39,085 nucleotides of DNA from Desulfobacteraceae bacterium (GTDB lineage Bacteria; Desulfobacterota; Desulfobacteria; Desulfobacterales; Desulfosarcinaceae). Each line of letters begins with the position of its first letter. Position 1 is the stretch's first letter. The DNA lies in NCBI GenBank assembly GCA_003599575.1, contig QZKV01000099.1, positions 1 through 39,085 of the forward strand. Reading direction: 5' to 3'. The notes beneath the pieces are model-generated. The model was not told the origin of the DNA. It worked only from the letters and a program-made list of their open reading frames with translations, and made no database searches. Below, piece after piece: positions 1 through 8,570 of this stretch. The position numbers were made by a program, and so were the translations under genes.

Positions 1-218
1 TCCAGGGATTCCAGGTACCGGCGCACAGCAAACTCGGCCGAATAGGTATCGATTTTGGACAGATCGGCCGATGCCCGTTGGTACAGGTAATGCAGCCGTT
101 TGATCTCATCGAAGGAGATCCGCCGATAGGGGTCCCGTTCCTGGCGTGCCATCATGCGGTCCAGCTCGTTCCAATACGGTCGCTCGGCGGCCATGAATTT
201 CTCGAGATCGATGATCAT
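1..218 (-). CDS. SpoIIM-like (DUF95) membrane protein, N-terminal fragment
   Basis: The minus strand encodes about 72 residues beginning MIIDLEKFMAAERPYWNELD and running off the window edge. The pattern of an acidic helix, ERPYWNEL, then a YLYQRASADL segment, is the usual start of bacterial SpoIIM-like integral membrane proteins; the membrane part lies outside the window. It sits 79 bp after the DUF58 gene on the same strand. SpoIIM-like proteins are regular members of MoxR/DUF58/RDD clusters, for example in mycobacteria, which supports the call. The ATG at 218 has only a weak GGGCTT upstream. Any link to sporulation is only in the family name. Confidence 0.8.
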   Translation of the reverse strand, partial: MIIDLEKFMAAERPYWNELDRMMARQERDPYRRISFDEIKRLHYLYQRASADLSKIDTYSAEFAVRRYLESL

Positions 219-297
219 ACCAAGCCCATTTTACCGAACCAACACCTTGGGCGGTGACTCTAGACCCATTCGCCACAACGCCCACCCATGGGTTGCG

Positions 298-1665
298 TTA
301 CAAAACTTGTTGTTGTTTGATCTCCATATATTGTCCCACCAACTGGCTGCAGATAGTGTCTTTGTTCAAAAGGGTAAGCCCCGCGCCGTATTGTCGAAGC
401 TTGCGGCGGGTATTGCTGATCGATTGCCAGATCATGTGACCTGCCAGATGCTCATATATGCCATTCTCGTTGTGAATGTCCGCGGAAGAAAACAGCGGAT
501 ACGCCCCCGCCGGACGGAACATGTTCACCATCACGACATGCCGCCGGGCGCACGTGCGCATGGCGCCGATAAAGCTCTCGGACATCAGCGGATCATCCAG
601 ATGGGTCAAAAAAATCAGCAGGGCCCGCTTGCGGATATGGGTGCCGATAAAGGTGAACAGCTCGTCGAAATCCGGTGAGACGCTGCTGGGCATGCGGTTG
701 TACAACGCTTCTCGGCAGGCGTTGTAGTGGGCCCTGCCCCGGCCGGCCTTGATGAAACAGTCCGGCCGGGAGCCGAAGATCAGCAGTCCATAGCGGTCCG
801 CGGCCCTTTCGGCCGAAAGCGCCATGACCAGGGCGGCGCCGATATAACTTTCAAAAATGGCGGCCCCGGCTGTGTCGTCGTCCGATCGGCTGAGCTGGCG
901 GCGGTCGCGCACATAATCGGCATTCCGGGTGCTCAGGCGCGAAGCGTCCAGAACGACATAGATCTCCTGGGACTGTTCCACCTGGAAGACCCGCGTGATG
1001 GGGTAGCGCCGGCGGGCGGTGGCTTTCCAATCCACGTCCTCATAGCTGTCGCCCTGCATATAGTCGCGCAACTGCTCGAATTCGCGTCCTTTGCCGAGTT
1101 TGCGCAAGCAGCGCAAGCCCCATTCCCGGCGGTTGTAAAGGCCCGCAAGATGTTTCTGTCCGGCGGTCAGGTCGGGGTAGGCGCGTATTTCACTGTGCAT
1201 GGCGAACCGGCGCCGCAGCGACCACAATCCCAAGTAGGACGGCAGTTCGATATGGCAGGCCGACAGAAGAAACCGACCGCGCCGCAGCGCCCGGCAAGGC
1301 CATGCCAGCGTATGGCTTTCCCGGCTGCGGTTCAGATGCAGCCGCTCATCGTCCTGCCCGGAGGTCAATGCCGCCGGCAGGGCCAGGCCGACCCGCACCG
1401 GCAGGGCTGACGATCGGCCGTTGCTCACGATCAGGCGGATGGAAGCGGCATGGTTGACGGTCATGCGCACAATGGCCGGCGCGGTCACCTGCAGACCCGC
1501 AAAACGCTGTCTGGCGAAAACTGCATCCAGAACCGCGGCTGTCGCCATGAGCGCGGTCACGCCCCAGGCCGCCGGCACCCAGCTGGACCGCCAGGCCGCC
1601 AGGGCCGCGGCCGGCAGAAGGAGCAGCGCGATCAGGACAATGAGGCGAAGGCGCGGGGCGATCAT
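298..1665 (-). CDS. DUF58 domain-containing protein
   Basis: 455 residues. Two hydrophobic segments at about residues 7-24 and 30-50 anchor the N-terminus. A beta-rich middle region follows, then the family hallmark at about residues 193-218: GREFEQLRDYMQGD followed by VDWKATARR. The C-terminal part continues with a VWA-like fold (VVLDASR, then ALLIFLTHLDD). DUF58 proteins are almost always partnered with MoxR ATPases and are thought to be their metal-binding substrates or effectors; the exact role here is unknown. The ATG at 1665 overlaps the stop of the MoxR gene by 4 bp (ATGA), implying coupled translation. Confidence 0.92.
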   Translation of the reverse strand: MIAPRLRLIVLIALLLLPAAALAAWRSSWVPAAWGVTALMATAAVLDAVFARQRFAGLQVTAPAIVRMTVNHAASIRLIVSNGRSSALPVRVGLALPAALTSGQDDERLHLNRSRESHTLAWPCRALRRGRFLLSACHIELPSYLGLWSLRRRFAMHSEIRAYPDLTAGQKHLAGLYNRREWGLRCLRKLGKGREFEQLRDYMQGDSYEDVDWKATARRRYPITRVFQVEQSQEIYVVLDASRLSTRNADYVRDRRQLSRSDDDTAGAAIFESYIGAALVMALSAERAADRYGLLIFGSRPDCFIKAGRGRAHYNACREALYNRMPSSVSPDFDELFTFIGTHIRKRALLIFLTHLDDPLMSESFIGAMRTCARRHVVMVNMFRPAGAYPLFSSADIHNENGIYEHLAGHMIWQSISNTRRKLRQYGAGLTLLNKDTICSQLVGQYMEIKQQQVL

Positions 1666-2627
1666 CGCGGCACAGTCACTTCCTGTAAAATCTGTTCGAT
1701 CACTTCCTCAACGGCCAACCCCTCGATCTCGTACTCGGATCGCAGAATGATGCGGTGGCCCAGAACCGGAACCGCCAGGGCCTTGATATCATCCGGGGTG
1801 ACGAAATCGCGCCCGGCCAGCGCGGCGGCGGCCCGGCTGCTCAGCAAGAGCGCCTGGGTCGCTCTGGGGCCGGCCCCCACCAGCACGCCTTGATGGCGGC
1901 GCGTCCGGCGCACGATATCCACCAGGTATGCGATCAACTCCGCCTGGACGCGAATGCCGGCGAGCTGTTGGCGCATTTCGGCGAGGGTTTCCGGACCGAT
2001 CACGGCCTGCACGGCACCGCTTTTGAGCACCGCCTCGGGCGCAGAGTCGCCCAGCATGCGTCCGGCCAATTGGATCTCCTCATCGCGCTGCGGATGGGAC
2101 ATGCTGATTTTGAGCATGAAGCGGTCCACCTGGGCTTCGGGCAAAGGGTAGGTTCCCTGATGCTCAATGGGGTTCTGGGTGGCGAATACGGTGAAATTGC
2201 CCGGCAGCGGATGGGTATGCCGGTCGATGGTCACCACCCGTTCCTGCATGGCCTGCAGCAGGGCTGATTGGGTTTTGGCCGGCGCGCGATTGATTTCGTC
2301 GGCTAGCAAAAAAGTTGTAAAAATCGGCCCCTTGACCAGGGCGAAACTGTTCTTCTGCAAATTGAAGACGTGTGTGCCGGTGATATCGGCGGGCATCAGA
2401 TCGGGCGTAAACTGAATCCTGCCGAAGTCGCACCCCAGCACGTGCGCCAGGGTTCGCACCAGCAAGGTTTTGGCCACGCCGGGCACGCCTTCGATCAGCG
2501 CGTGATGGTTGGTGAAGATGGCGATCAGGGCGCTATCGATCACCTGCTCCTGTCCGATGATCACTTTGGCGATTTCTTGTCTGGCCAGGGACAACGTGCG
2601 TTTCAGCGGTTCGATATCGGCGGTCAT
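1662..2627 (-). CDS. MoxR-family AAA+ ATPase
   Basis: 321 residues, normal length for the family. Walker A is GVPGVAKT at residues 47-54, Walker B is LLADE at about 107-111 followed by NRAPAKTQSALLQAMQE, and sensor 1 is the FATQNPIEHQGTYPLPEAQ stretch. MoxR ATPases are cytosolic chaperone-like machines that remodel or insert metals into partners, usually a VWA or DUF58 protein encoded alongside. The start has a good site (AAGGAA, 8 nt spacing). It overlaps the upstream DUF4350 gene by 4 bp and the downstream DUF58 gene by 4 bp, so the three are probably made in fixed ratio. Confidence 0.95.
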   Translation of the reverse strand: MTADIEPLKRTLSLARQEIAKVIIGQEQVIDSALIAIFTNHHALIEGVPGVAKTLLVRTLAHVLGCDFGRIQFTPDLMPADITGTHVFNLQKNSFALVKGPIFTTFLLADEINRAPAKTQSALLQAMQERVVTIDRHTHPLPGNFTVFATQNPIEHQGTYPLPEAQVDRFMLKISMSHPQRDEEIQLAGRMLGDSAPEAVLKSGAVQAVIGPETLAEMRQQLAGIRVQAELIAYLVDIVRRTRRHQGVLVGAGPRATQALLLSSRAAAALAGRDFVTPDDIKALAVPVLGHRIILRSEYEIEGLAVEEVIEQILQEVTVPR

Positions 2628-3901
2628 GACGGATTTCCTTTGGCAAGCATTTCACAGATGGTTTTGTAAACGGATATCGGCGTGTGCCGGCGCGCGTCCG
2701 CCCCGCAATATTCAACCAGATGCCCCACCCGGGCGATGCGCTCTTGCGCAAGCCGGGCTGTGGCCGGACTGGTGCGCCAGGCCTGATAGCAGGTGCGCAG
2801 CAGATCCTGAGGACCAATGTGCTGCCGCATGAGGCTGATCCACCCTTCCACCGAGCGGCCGATCCCCTGCTCATCCTCTTTTGGACGATGATCGAGTGGT
2901 CGGGGTACGAACACGGCCGCTTGTCGCCACACCCATAGAATCACCAGCACCACCAGGCCGGCGGCGAATCCTTGCAGCCGGTATTTGCGCATAAGGCCGG
3001 CGATGCCCGGCCGGTCCACGAGGCCGTGATGATACTCATCCACGATCACCCGATCGGGCAACCGGAACAACCAAGTCAGAAAAGCCGCCTGGCGATGGCG
3101 GCGCAGCGCCTCATTGCTCAACAGATAGCTGTCGGCGCTCATGACCACGCTGCCCCGACCCCAGGAGCGCCAGACGATCACCGGGCGATCTTCCCAGGTG
3201 TAGATGCTTTGCCAGGCCGCATCGTCGGCCGCGAAAAAGTGCGGCGCCCGCCAGGGAATCCACTCGGGAAGCCCCGCTGCAGCAACAGATCGCCGGGCGC
3301 CGTCGGCAAAGGCATGCTCACCGGTATTGGCCTTCAGCAGCGTCAAACCCAATTCGGCCATGACACCGGACCATTCAGAGCGCTGCGGGCCGCTGTCGAA
3401 GGGGGGACCGGTCTCCGGTTTGCTCCGGCTCACGGGCGCCCGGTTGTCATCTGGACCCTGCGGGAGGCTGTCGCTGGACGCATTGGCGGATGCATGGCCG
3501 GTTCGGCCCCCGCCCGCCGGGCTTTTTTCTTTGCCCGAGCCGGGCATGAAGGCAATGAACAGCCGCCCACCCTGATTGGATATCCGCGCAAGCAGCGCTT
3601 GCCACATCCCGGCAGCCAGAAAGCCCTCCCCGCCCTTCAGCCCGCACACCACAAAGGTGCTGCCGGCGGCCATATCCACCTGATCCAGGGGACGGAAATT
3701 ACGGGTCGCGCCGCTGCCATCGATACTTTGGAGTCCTTCGTAGAGCACCTGGGTTCCCAGGGGATCCCCGCGCAAGGATGAATAAGGCGGATAAAGATCC
3801 CCGGCTTCAAAGCGCAGCCAGAAAAGCCGGGCCAGTCCGCTGGCAAAAACGATGATGCAGATCAAGCCCAACACCGCTGTTTTACGCTGTATGCTGAACA
3901 A
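2624..3901 (-). CDS. DUF4350 domain-containing membrane protein
   Basis: About 425 residues. An N-terminal transmembrane helix (AVLGLICIIVFASGLARLFW) is followed by the DUF4350 pattern: YPPYSSLRGDPLGTQVLYEGL, later VMSADSYLLSNEAL and VDEYHHGL. A second helix (GFAAGLVVLVILWVW) precedes a cytoplasmic tail. A low-complexity Pro/Ser/Gly insert lies in the middle. There is no ATG: in-frame TTG codons lie at 3910, directly against AAAGGA, and at 3901, 9 nt after it. I prefer 3901 on spacing. Either start overlaps the end of the DUF4129 gene by 20-29 bp. DUF4350 proteins typically accompany MoxR/DUF58; the function is unknown. Confidence 0.85.
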   Translation of the reverse strand: MFSIQRKTAVLGLICIIVFASGLARLFWLRFEAGDLYPPYSSLRGDPLGTQVLYEGLQSIDGSGATRNFRPLDQVDMAAGSTFVVCGLKGGEGFLAAGMWQALLARISNQGGRLFIAFMPGSGKEKSPAGGGRTGHASANASSDSLPQGPDDNRAPVSRSKPETGPPFDSGPQRSEWSGVMAELGLTLLKANTGEHAFADGARRSVAAAGLPEWIPWRAPHFFAADDAAWQSIYTWEDRPVIVWRSWGRGSVVMSADSYLLSNEALRRHRQAAFLTWLFRLPDRVIVDEYHHGLVDRPGIAGLMRKYRLQGFAAGLVVLVILWVWRQAAVFVPRPLDHRPKEDEQGIGRSVEGWISLMRQHIGPQDLLRTCYQAWRTSPATARLAQERIARVGHLVEYCGADARRHTPISVYKTICEMLAKGNPS

Positions 3902-5549
3902 GCCGGTCAATCCTTTCCTGAGCGGCCCTGAAGCGGCTCAGTTGCCCCTTTTCCACCGGATGCATCCCATACCAGGTGCGCTCGAAGGCGGTCATGCAAT
4001 GATCGAATCTCTCGACCAGCTCGGGCTCGGCGTGCGCCCGGCGGGCCAGTTCATTCCGATAATCGCGGTTGGATTTGTACCGTGCGATGCTTACACGGCC
4101 ATGTTCGCCCAATTGCGCCAGCACCGACAAATACAACGCCCGCAGCGCCTGGCGAAATTCCCCCCGGCCGGTCAGCTCTTGCGCCAGGGCAAGCCAACGA
4201 TCACACGGCAGGTCGGCGGCGCTGACGGCATCGTCGTTTATATCCACTTCCCGTGCAGGCCGGGATAGGACGGCCGGTTGTCGCACGACCCGCCGGGCAA
4301 TCAGCCATCGTCGCACGCCCCACAGCGACAGCAGGATCAGCGCGCCGCCGAGGCCATAAAAAACGAGCCGGATCACAGCCCGCTGGTCAGCGCCGCCCGC
4401 CGGATCGTCCACGCCTGCGGGAAAGCGTTTGCGTAACCACTGCGCCGCTGCTTCCAGCCAGCGGTCCACGGCTTCGAATGCCGCCATGCTCTTTTCGGAA
4501 AGCCAGCGGAGACTGCGTGCCAGCCAGCCTTCTTGATCGGCCGGCGGTTGCGCTGTTTTTTCGCGCGGCAGCCGCCATGCAAAGCGGCGTTGCTGCAATA
4601 CCCGCTCGATGGCTTCGTCCAGACGGCCGGTGTAGCCGTCGTCTGGGGAGGTTCCCGCATCGCCCGGGCTGTCGGCCGCCGGCATGGTTGCGGCCCAAGA
4701 GAGCGGCGCCGAAACCGTCCCAACCAGCACCAGCACCAATAGCGTTCTTGAAAAAGATGTGATCGCAGCGCGCAGATCGTCGCCGGAATGGCGCGACAGG
4801 CCGTAAAAGCAGCGCAGGGTATATGCAGCCTTGACGAGCGGGTCGGTACACAGATAGGTCAGCACGGCCACGACGGCCACAAAGGTCGTGTTGGTCAAGG
4901 CATGCAGGCCGCTGATGGTGAATGCGGTTTCGATGCCCGACAGCCATTTGAACACGTAGGGCAGCAGCAGCAGCCCGATCGCCACATTCAGCAGCACGAA
5001 CAATCCGAACAGCGATATCACTGAGAGGAGCAGGTGATTCTGGCCCGGCCACAGCGCGGCCTGATGCACGGCGTCCCGATACAGGTGCCTCAGACCGCGC
5101 GTCTCAGGGCCGTCCAGTATGCCGACATTCTGATAAAAGGCATATACCCAGCCCAGGGGCAACATGATCAGCGCGGCGATGGGCAATACCGCCAGGCCAA
5201 GGGCGTGCAGGGCGGCCTGCCGCGCCGCCACGCGGAAGCAGCGCCGGCGCCCCCATGGTTCAGGAGGTGCATGGTTAAGGGCGCACCACAACCGCCGGCA
5301 AAAGCGCGCCTGCCAAACTTTCATCCAGACAAAAAGCGCCGCCAAACCTGCGGCGGCCTGGGCGCAATAGCCGGAGGCATACGGATCGCGGCTCATGTCC
5401 GACCAGAAAAAGAGCAGTCCCAGCGTAAACGGCAGGCTGCCGATGTAGTAATCGGCCAAGGCGGCGCCGCCCTTCCGGCGAAGCAGATGAACGGCCTGTT
5501 CTGTAAGATCGAGCGCGCCGGGCATGCAAAAAGCATCCTTGGCTTTCAT
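3882..5549 (-). CDS. Multi-pass membrane protein with C-terminal DUF4129
   Basis: 555 residues from the ATG at 5549. The N-terminal half has several membrane helices (for example LALFVWMKVW, HALGLAVLPIAALIMLPLGWVY, LLLSVISLFGLFVLLNVAIG). After a soluble loop and one more helix (ALILLSLWGVRRWL), the C-terminus shows the DUF4129 signature: ALRALYLSVLAQLGEHG, then FERTWYGMHPV. DUF4129 also occurs at the end of transglutaminase-like proteins and is common in MoxR clusters. A longer reading frame back to 5783 exists, but the 5549 ATG overlaps the stop of the preceding gene as ATGA and has GGTGG upstream, and the extension would duplicate the B-box gene in another frame. Confidence 0.85.
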   Translation of the reverse strand: MKAKDAFCMPGALDLTEQAVHLLRRKGGAALADYYIGSLPFTLGLLFFWSDMSRDPYASGYCAQAAAGLAALFVWMKVWQARFCRRLWCALNHAPPEPWGRRRCFRVAARQAALHALGLAVLPIAALIMLPLGWVYAFYQNVGILDGPETRGLRHLYRDAVHQAALWPGQNHLLLSVISLFGLFVLLNVAIGLLLLPYVFKWLSGIETAFTISGLHALTNTTFVAVVAVLTYLCTDPLVKAAYTLRCFYGLSRHSGDDLRAAITSFSRTLLVLVLVGTVSAPLSWAATMPAADSPGDAGTSPDDGYTGRLDEAIERVLQQRRFAWRLPREKTAQPPADQEGWLARSLRWLSEKSMAAFEAVDRWLEAAAQWLRKRFPAGVDDPAGGADQRAVIRLVFYGLGGALILLSLWGVRRWLIARRVVRQPAVLSRPAREVDINDDAVSAADLPCDRWLALAQELTGRGEFRQALRALYLSVLAQLGEHGRVSIARYKSNRDYRNELARRAHAEPELVERFDHCMTAFERTWYGMHPVEKGQLSRFRAAQERIDRLVQHTA

Positions 5550-5881
5550 GGTTTGCGCCACCAATCCGCCTGCCATATCGCTCCTTCGTGAAAGGCGTGC
5601 GGAATGGCCAGCAGGATTTGCCCCAGAAGAAAAAAGAAATACCACAGCAAAGCCATTCCGAATGCGCCTTGCATGAAGATGACCATTTGTTCCATCCGCA
5701 GGCGGCCGCCTTCGGCGCGGCCGTCGGAAAGCCGCGAAAGGCAGTTGCTGCACAACATGCGGCCGGCATGTTCGGTCACGCATTCACGGCAAAAAAAATG
5801 CAGGCAGGCCGGGCAGCGGGCCACGGCCTCGCGCCCGGGGTGACGATAACAGAGTTGATCAAATGAAGACATCTTGATCAT
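5546..5881 (-). CDS. Small B-box zinc-finger membrane protein
   Basis: 111 residues. The N-terminal 45 residues carry a B-box-like metal-binding pattern: CYRH, then CPAC, then CREC, a following His, then CSNC. A hydrophobic C-terminal stretch (GMALLWYFFFLLGQILLAI) is one long or two short membrane helices. The finger should face the cytoplasm. The ATG at 5881 overlaps the upstream stop by 4 bp, and its own stop overlaps the DUF4129 gene by 4 bp. This is one of three metal-finger membrane proteins in the operon. Function is unknown; a role in binding the MoxR/DUF58 machinery is only an inference. Confidence 0.82.
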   Translation of the reverse strand: MIKMSSFDQLCYRHPGREAVARCPACLHFFCRECVTEHAGRMLCSNCLSRLSDGRAEGGRLRMEQMVIFMQGAFGMALLWYFFFLLGQILLAIPHAFHEGAIWQADWWRKP

Positions 5882-6948
5882 TCGTGGACTGGATCCGTTT
5901 CGGTTTTGGGAGCTGTGACTTCAATTTCCGGCTTTGCGGCTTCAGCCTCCACAACCAAAGCGGCGGCCGGCCCCTGCATCCCTAAAGCAACCACACCCAA
6001 GCCCCCCAGCAGCAATGCTGCGGCGGCAAAACCAATGTTCAAAAAGGTCACCAGAGGCTGGTCAATCATTTGCAGCTCCAGAAAAAGCTTCATCATCACC
6101 CCGGTATTGTAAGCCATTTCCGGATGCTTGAGGGTGGCCACGATCAGAAACGCATAAGCGATGGCCCCGCGCAGCACCGCCAGGATCAAGGCCAGCCACC
6201 CCATGGAGGCCAAAAGGGAGCCTTTCACCGGCCGCACGCGGCGCACCAGAATCATGATCGCCAGCCCGAGCAAGCCGGCCAAACCGAGCATATCCAGAGC
6301 CCCCAGCCAAAGCCACCGGACGTGCAGTTGCATCAATTCAAGCAGCCCGAGCGACAGCAATAAACCCGCCAGTGTCCAAAGCAATACGGGCGCCTGCACT
6401 TGCGCAGCCGTCATCCGCCGCTGTGCAGCTGGGCCGGATGCCTGTGGGCGACCCGGACCGTCCGAGCGCAACGATGCAGACACCAGGTTCAGCTGCAAAG
6501 CTCCCTGGACCTGTTCAGCCATGGTCTTGATGCGATCGAGTGTTCTGGCCGCGGTCCGTACGCGCACCAGAGTGACCAATTTTTCCAATTGAACGGCCGT
6601 TTGCAGGTAGACATCGCAACACGGTCCAGCCAGGGTATTGATCACCAGAAAGAGCGCCCCAAGCGCGGCCACAACCCAAAAACCGCCGGCCGTGCCGGGA
6701 AACGCCAGTCCGCAGGCGCCGGATAAAAGCAAAAGGATCGTCCACACGATCGACCAGAAGCGCCGGCGCCGGTTGGCGCACAGGATCACGGCCTGAATGT
6801 CGGTAAAGTAGAAGCGCTTGTACTGCTCCTGCATCATGTTGCCTTCCACCCATAGAAGATGATCCGGGCCCTGCCAGAGCGAGCGGCGCACGAAAAGGAA
6901 GTGTTTTCTCCCCGGCAGCCTGGCATAGGATAGTTGTTTCGCCGTCAT
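5878..6948 (-). CDS. Conserved membrane protein of the MoxR operon
   Basis: 356 residues. A basic N-terminal domain of about 65 residues (FYFTDIQAVILCANRRRRF) is followed by paired helices (IVWTILLLLSGACGLAF and VVAALGALFLVINTLA). A cytoplasmic region rich in basic and Gln residues follows, then several more helices (WLWLGALDMLGLAGLLGLAIMI and later). The opening resembles an RDD- or PH-like membrane domain, but I do not recognise the family with confidence. The ATG at 6948 has an excellent GGGGAG site and starts 1 bp after the preceding stop, so it is translationally coupled within the operon. Confidence 0.8.
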   Translation of the reverse strand: MTAKQLSYARLPGRKHFLFVRRSLWQGPDHLLWVEGNMMQEQYKRFYFTDIQAVILCANRRRRFWSIVWTILLLLSGACGLAFPGTAGGFWVVAALGALFLVINTLAGPCCDVYLQTAVQLEKLVTLVRVRTAARTLDRIKTMAEQVQGALQLNLVSASLRSDGPGRPQASGPAAQRRMTAAQVQAPVLLWTLAGLLLSLGLLELMQLHVRWLWLGALDMLGLAGLLGLAIMILVRRVRPVKGSLLASMGWLALILAVLRGAIAYAFLIVATLKHPEMAYNTGVMMKLFLELQMIDQPLVTFLNIGFAAAALLLGGLGVVALGMQGPAAALVVEAEAAKPEIEVTAPKTETDPVHE

Positions 6949-6949
6949 C

Positions 6950-7513
6950 TCATCTCCCCAATTTGATGACCACGAAAATCACCCAGCCGGTAATCTGGCC
7001 GGCGGCCAGCAGCAGGGCCAGGATGTTCTTCAAATGGGTGCGCGGCAGGATATAGGAGGGTGTGCGCCAATGGCGAACGGTGTAGTAAAGAGCGGCCGGG
7101 GCAGTCAACAGGGTTGGAAAAATCATCATCATGGGCCAAAACGCCAGGTTCAAAGCGATACTGTCGTATAGCGTGCGGCGATGTTGAAGGGCGCTGATTT
7201 TACGGTTGTCCTTTCCAGCCTGCAGACAGCTCACACACAGGTTTTGGCCGTCCAGTTCGATGCGGCAAACCGCGCACAGCAGACGACCGCAGGCATTGCA
7301 GGGCACAACGGCCTTTTTACCCGCATGGTAGAAACACTGCGCTTCTCCGTGCCGGTCGGCGTTTTCCGCCCGCTCCCCTTGATCGGTGCGCCGCAAAAAG
7401 GCTTTGAAAACGTCCGACCTCAGGAGCGCCCGACATCCGGGGCAAGGCGTCAGCCGACCGGTATTCAGATGGTTAACGGGTTGTATGGTGCTGCAGTAGG
7501 GACAGGCAATCAC
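6950..7513 (-). CDS. Zinc-ribbon and B-box membrane protein
   Basis: 187 residues. Residues 1-30 form a zinc ribbon (CPYC, then CPGC). A B-box-like module follows at about 60-97 (CFYH, CNAC, CAVC, CVSC), spaced as in the smaller B-box protein downstream. The C-terminal third holds two or three membrane helices (LNLALFWPMMMIFPTLLTA-like and ILALLLAAGQITGWVIFVV). The start is a GTG at 7513 with only weak ribosome-binding complementarity, 6 bp after the RDD gene's stop, so re-initiation by coupling is likely. The four or more CxxC/CxxH pairs suggest at least three bound metals. Confidence 0.82.
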   Translation of the reverse strand: MIACPYCSTIQPVNHLNTGRLTPCPGCRALLRSDVFKAFLRRTDQGERAENADRHGEAQCFYHAGKKAVVPCNACGRLLCAVCRIELDGQNLCVSCLQAGKDNRKISALQHRRTLYDSIALNLAFWPMMMIFPTLLTAPAALYYTVRHWRTPSYILPRTHLKNILALLLAAGQITGWVIFVVIKLGR

Positions 7514-7519
7514 GGCGAC

Positions 7520-8338
7520 TCACGATTGTTTATGAACCACGCGCGTGCTGCAGATACGATCGTGCAGGGTGCGTTTTTCCGTGTCAAAAGCCGCCATCAA
7601 ATAGCCGATCAGCAAAATGAGGCCGCTGATCAATTCGGCGCAATTGCGTCCCAAGGCCCGCATGTAACTGATCCGGCCGCCATCCGGTGCGATGACCCTG
7701 AGCCGGCAGGCCATTTTTCCAGGGGTGGCGGCAAAGCGGCCGACAAAAAAGGTGTTGTAAAGCAAGGGAATCAGGATGGCGATCAATTGCGATAATGCCA
7801 CGAACATGAAGGGACGCGAAGAAGATAGGTCTCCGGAGAGATCGGACATGGATGAAAAAGCCATGATGCCCATTGGAATGATTACGGCATATTGCAGAAC
7901 ACCCAGGATCAGGCCGTCGATGATTTTAGCGCCCAAGCGGATCCAGAAGCCGGCCCAATTCATGACGCCCGGCAGTGCGGCACCCTCCTTGAGACGTTGC
8001 ACGTACATCGGTTTGCACGCCGCGCAAATCACCTGGTTGTTGAAGGAAATGACTTGATCGTGCGGAAAGGAACGCCCGCATTGGGAACAAACGGTGATAT
8101 CCGTTGAATGGACGCTTTCTGCGGTTGCGGAGGACGCCGATGATGGGCGGACAGGCCGGCGCTGTGGGTCCACCGGTGGAGTCCCGTGCACCATCTCAAC
8201 GAGCGGCCGCCATTCATCCATGGTGATATTGCGAACCAATGTCCGGCCGTTGATGCGCTTGGCTTTGAGCAGTTCCTGCAGTTCTGTTTTGCTGATCGGT
8301 CCGAATTCTTGAGATCCATCTTGATAGTACCAGGACAT
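7520..8338 (-). CDS. GYF_2 and RDD domain membrane protein, first gene of the MoxR operon
   Basis: 272 residues. The N-terminus (SWYYQDGSQEFGPISKTELQ) is a GYF_2 domain, seen in bacterial membrane proteins as a docking or peptide-binding module. A low-complexity linker leads to a zinc finger (CSQCGRSF, then CAAC). The C-terminal RDD domain starts with the typical WAGFWIRLGAKIIDGLILG and ends with LHDRICSTRVV. The start at 8338 is preceded by AGAGGAG with 8 nt spacing; an in-frame extension to 8395 lacks this. As the first gene after a terminator and 232 bp of non-coding DNA, it probably follows the operon promoter. Confidence 0.88.
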   Translation of the reverse strand: MSWYYQDGSQEFGPISKTELQELLKAKRINGRTLVRNITMDEWRPLVEMVHGTPPVDPQRRPVRPSSASSATAESVHSTDITVCSQCGRSFPHDQVISFNNQVICAACKPMYVQRLKEGAALPGVMNWAGFWIRLGAKIIDGLILGVLQYAVIIPMGIMAFSSMSDLSGDLSSSRPFMFVALSQLIAILIPLLYNTFFVGRFAATPGKMACRLRVIAPDGGRISYMRALGRNCAELISGLILLIGYLMAAFDTEKRTLHDRICSTRVVHKQS

Positions 8339-8475
8339 GAATAGGCTCCTCTGTTTGGTTTGCAGCGCAGCCGCCCGTCGCCTCGATCCGTTCACTCATT
8401 GCGGGGTCAGGTAAAAATCTGAAAACAGATGGAAATTTGGACAACCATATCAAAGGAGCAAACCTCAGGGCAAGG

Positions 8476-8508
8476 AAAAAGTCAGCCGCAAGAAGGCTTT
8501 CCGGCTGA
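8476..8508 (-). terminator. Rho-independent terminator after the UPF0182 gene
   Basis: On the minus strand a perfect 7-bp stem TCAGCCG/CGGCTGA (8502-8508 with 8482-8488) encloses a 13-nt loop and is followed by CTTTTTCC. It lies about 65 bp past the UPF0182 stop and before the RDD gene, so it separates that gene from the MoxR operon. Confidence 0.7.
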
Positions 8509-8570
8509 TGCGAAGAGCTCGCAGCTTTCAGCGGCAATTCCGGCTTGCGGTCATTCATGATAAAGTTAGA

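Noticed and set aside
5550..5783. N-terminal extension of the DUF4129 gene by 78 residues
   Set aside because: It runs wholly through the B-box gene in another frame, is Arg/Pro-rich with no domain, and the ATG at 5549 has both an ATGA overlap and a ribosome-binding site.
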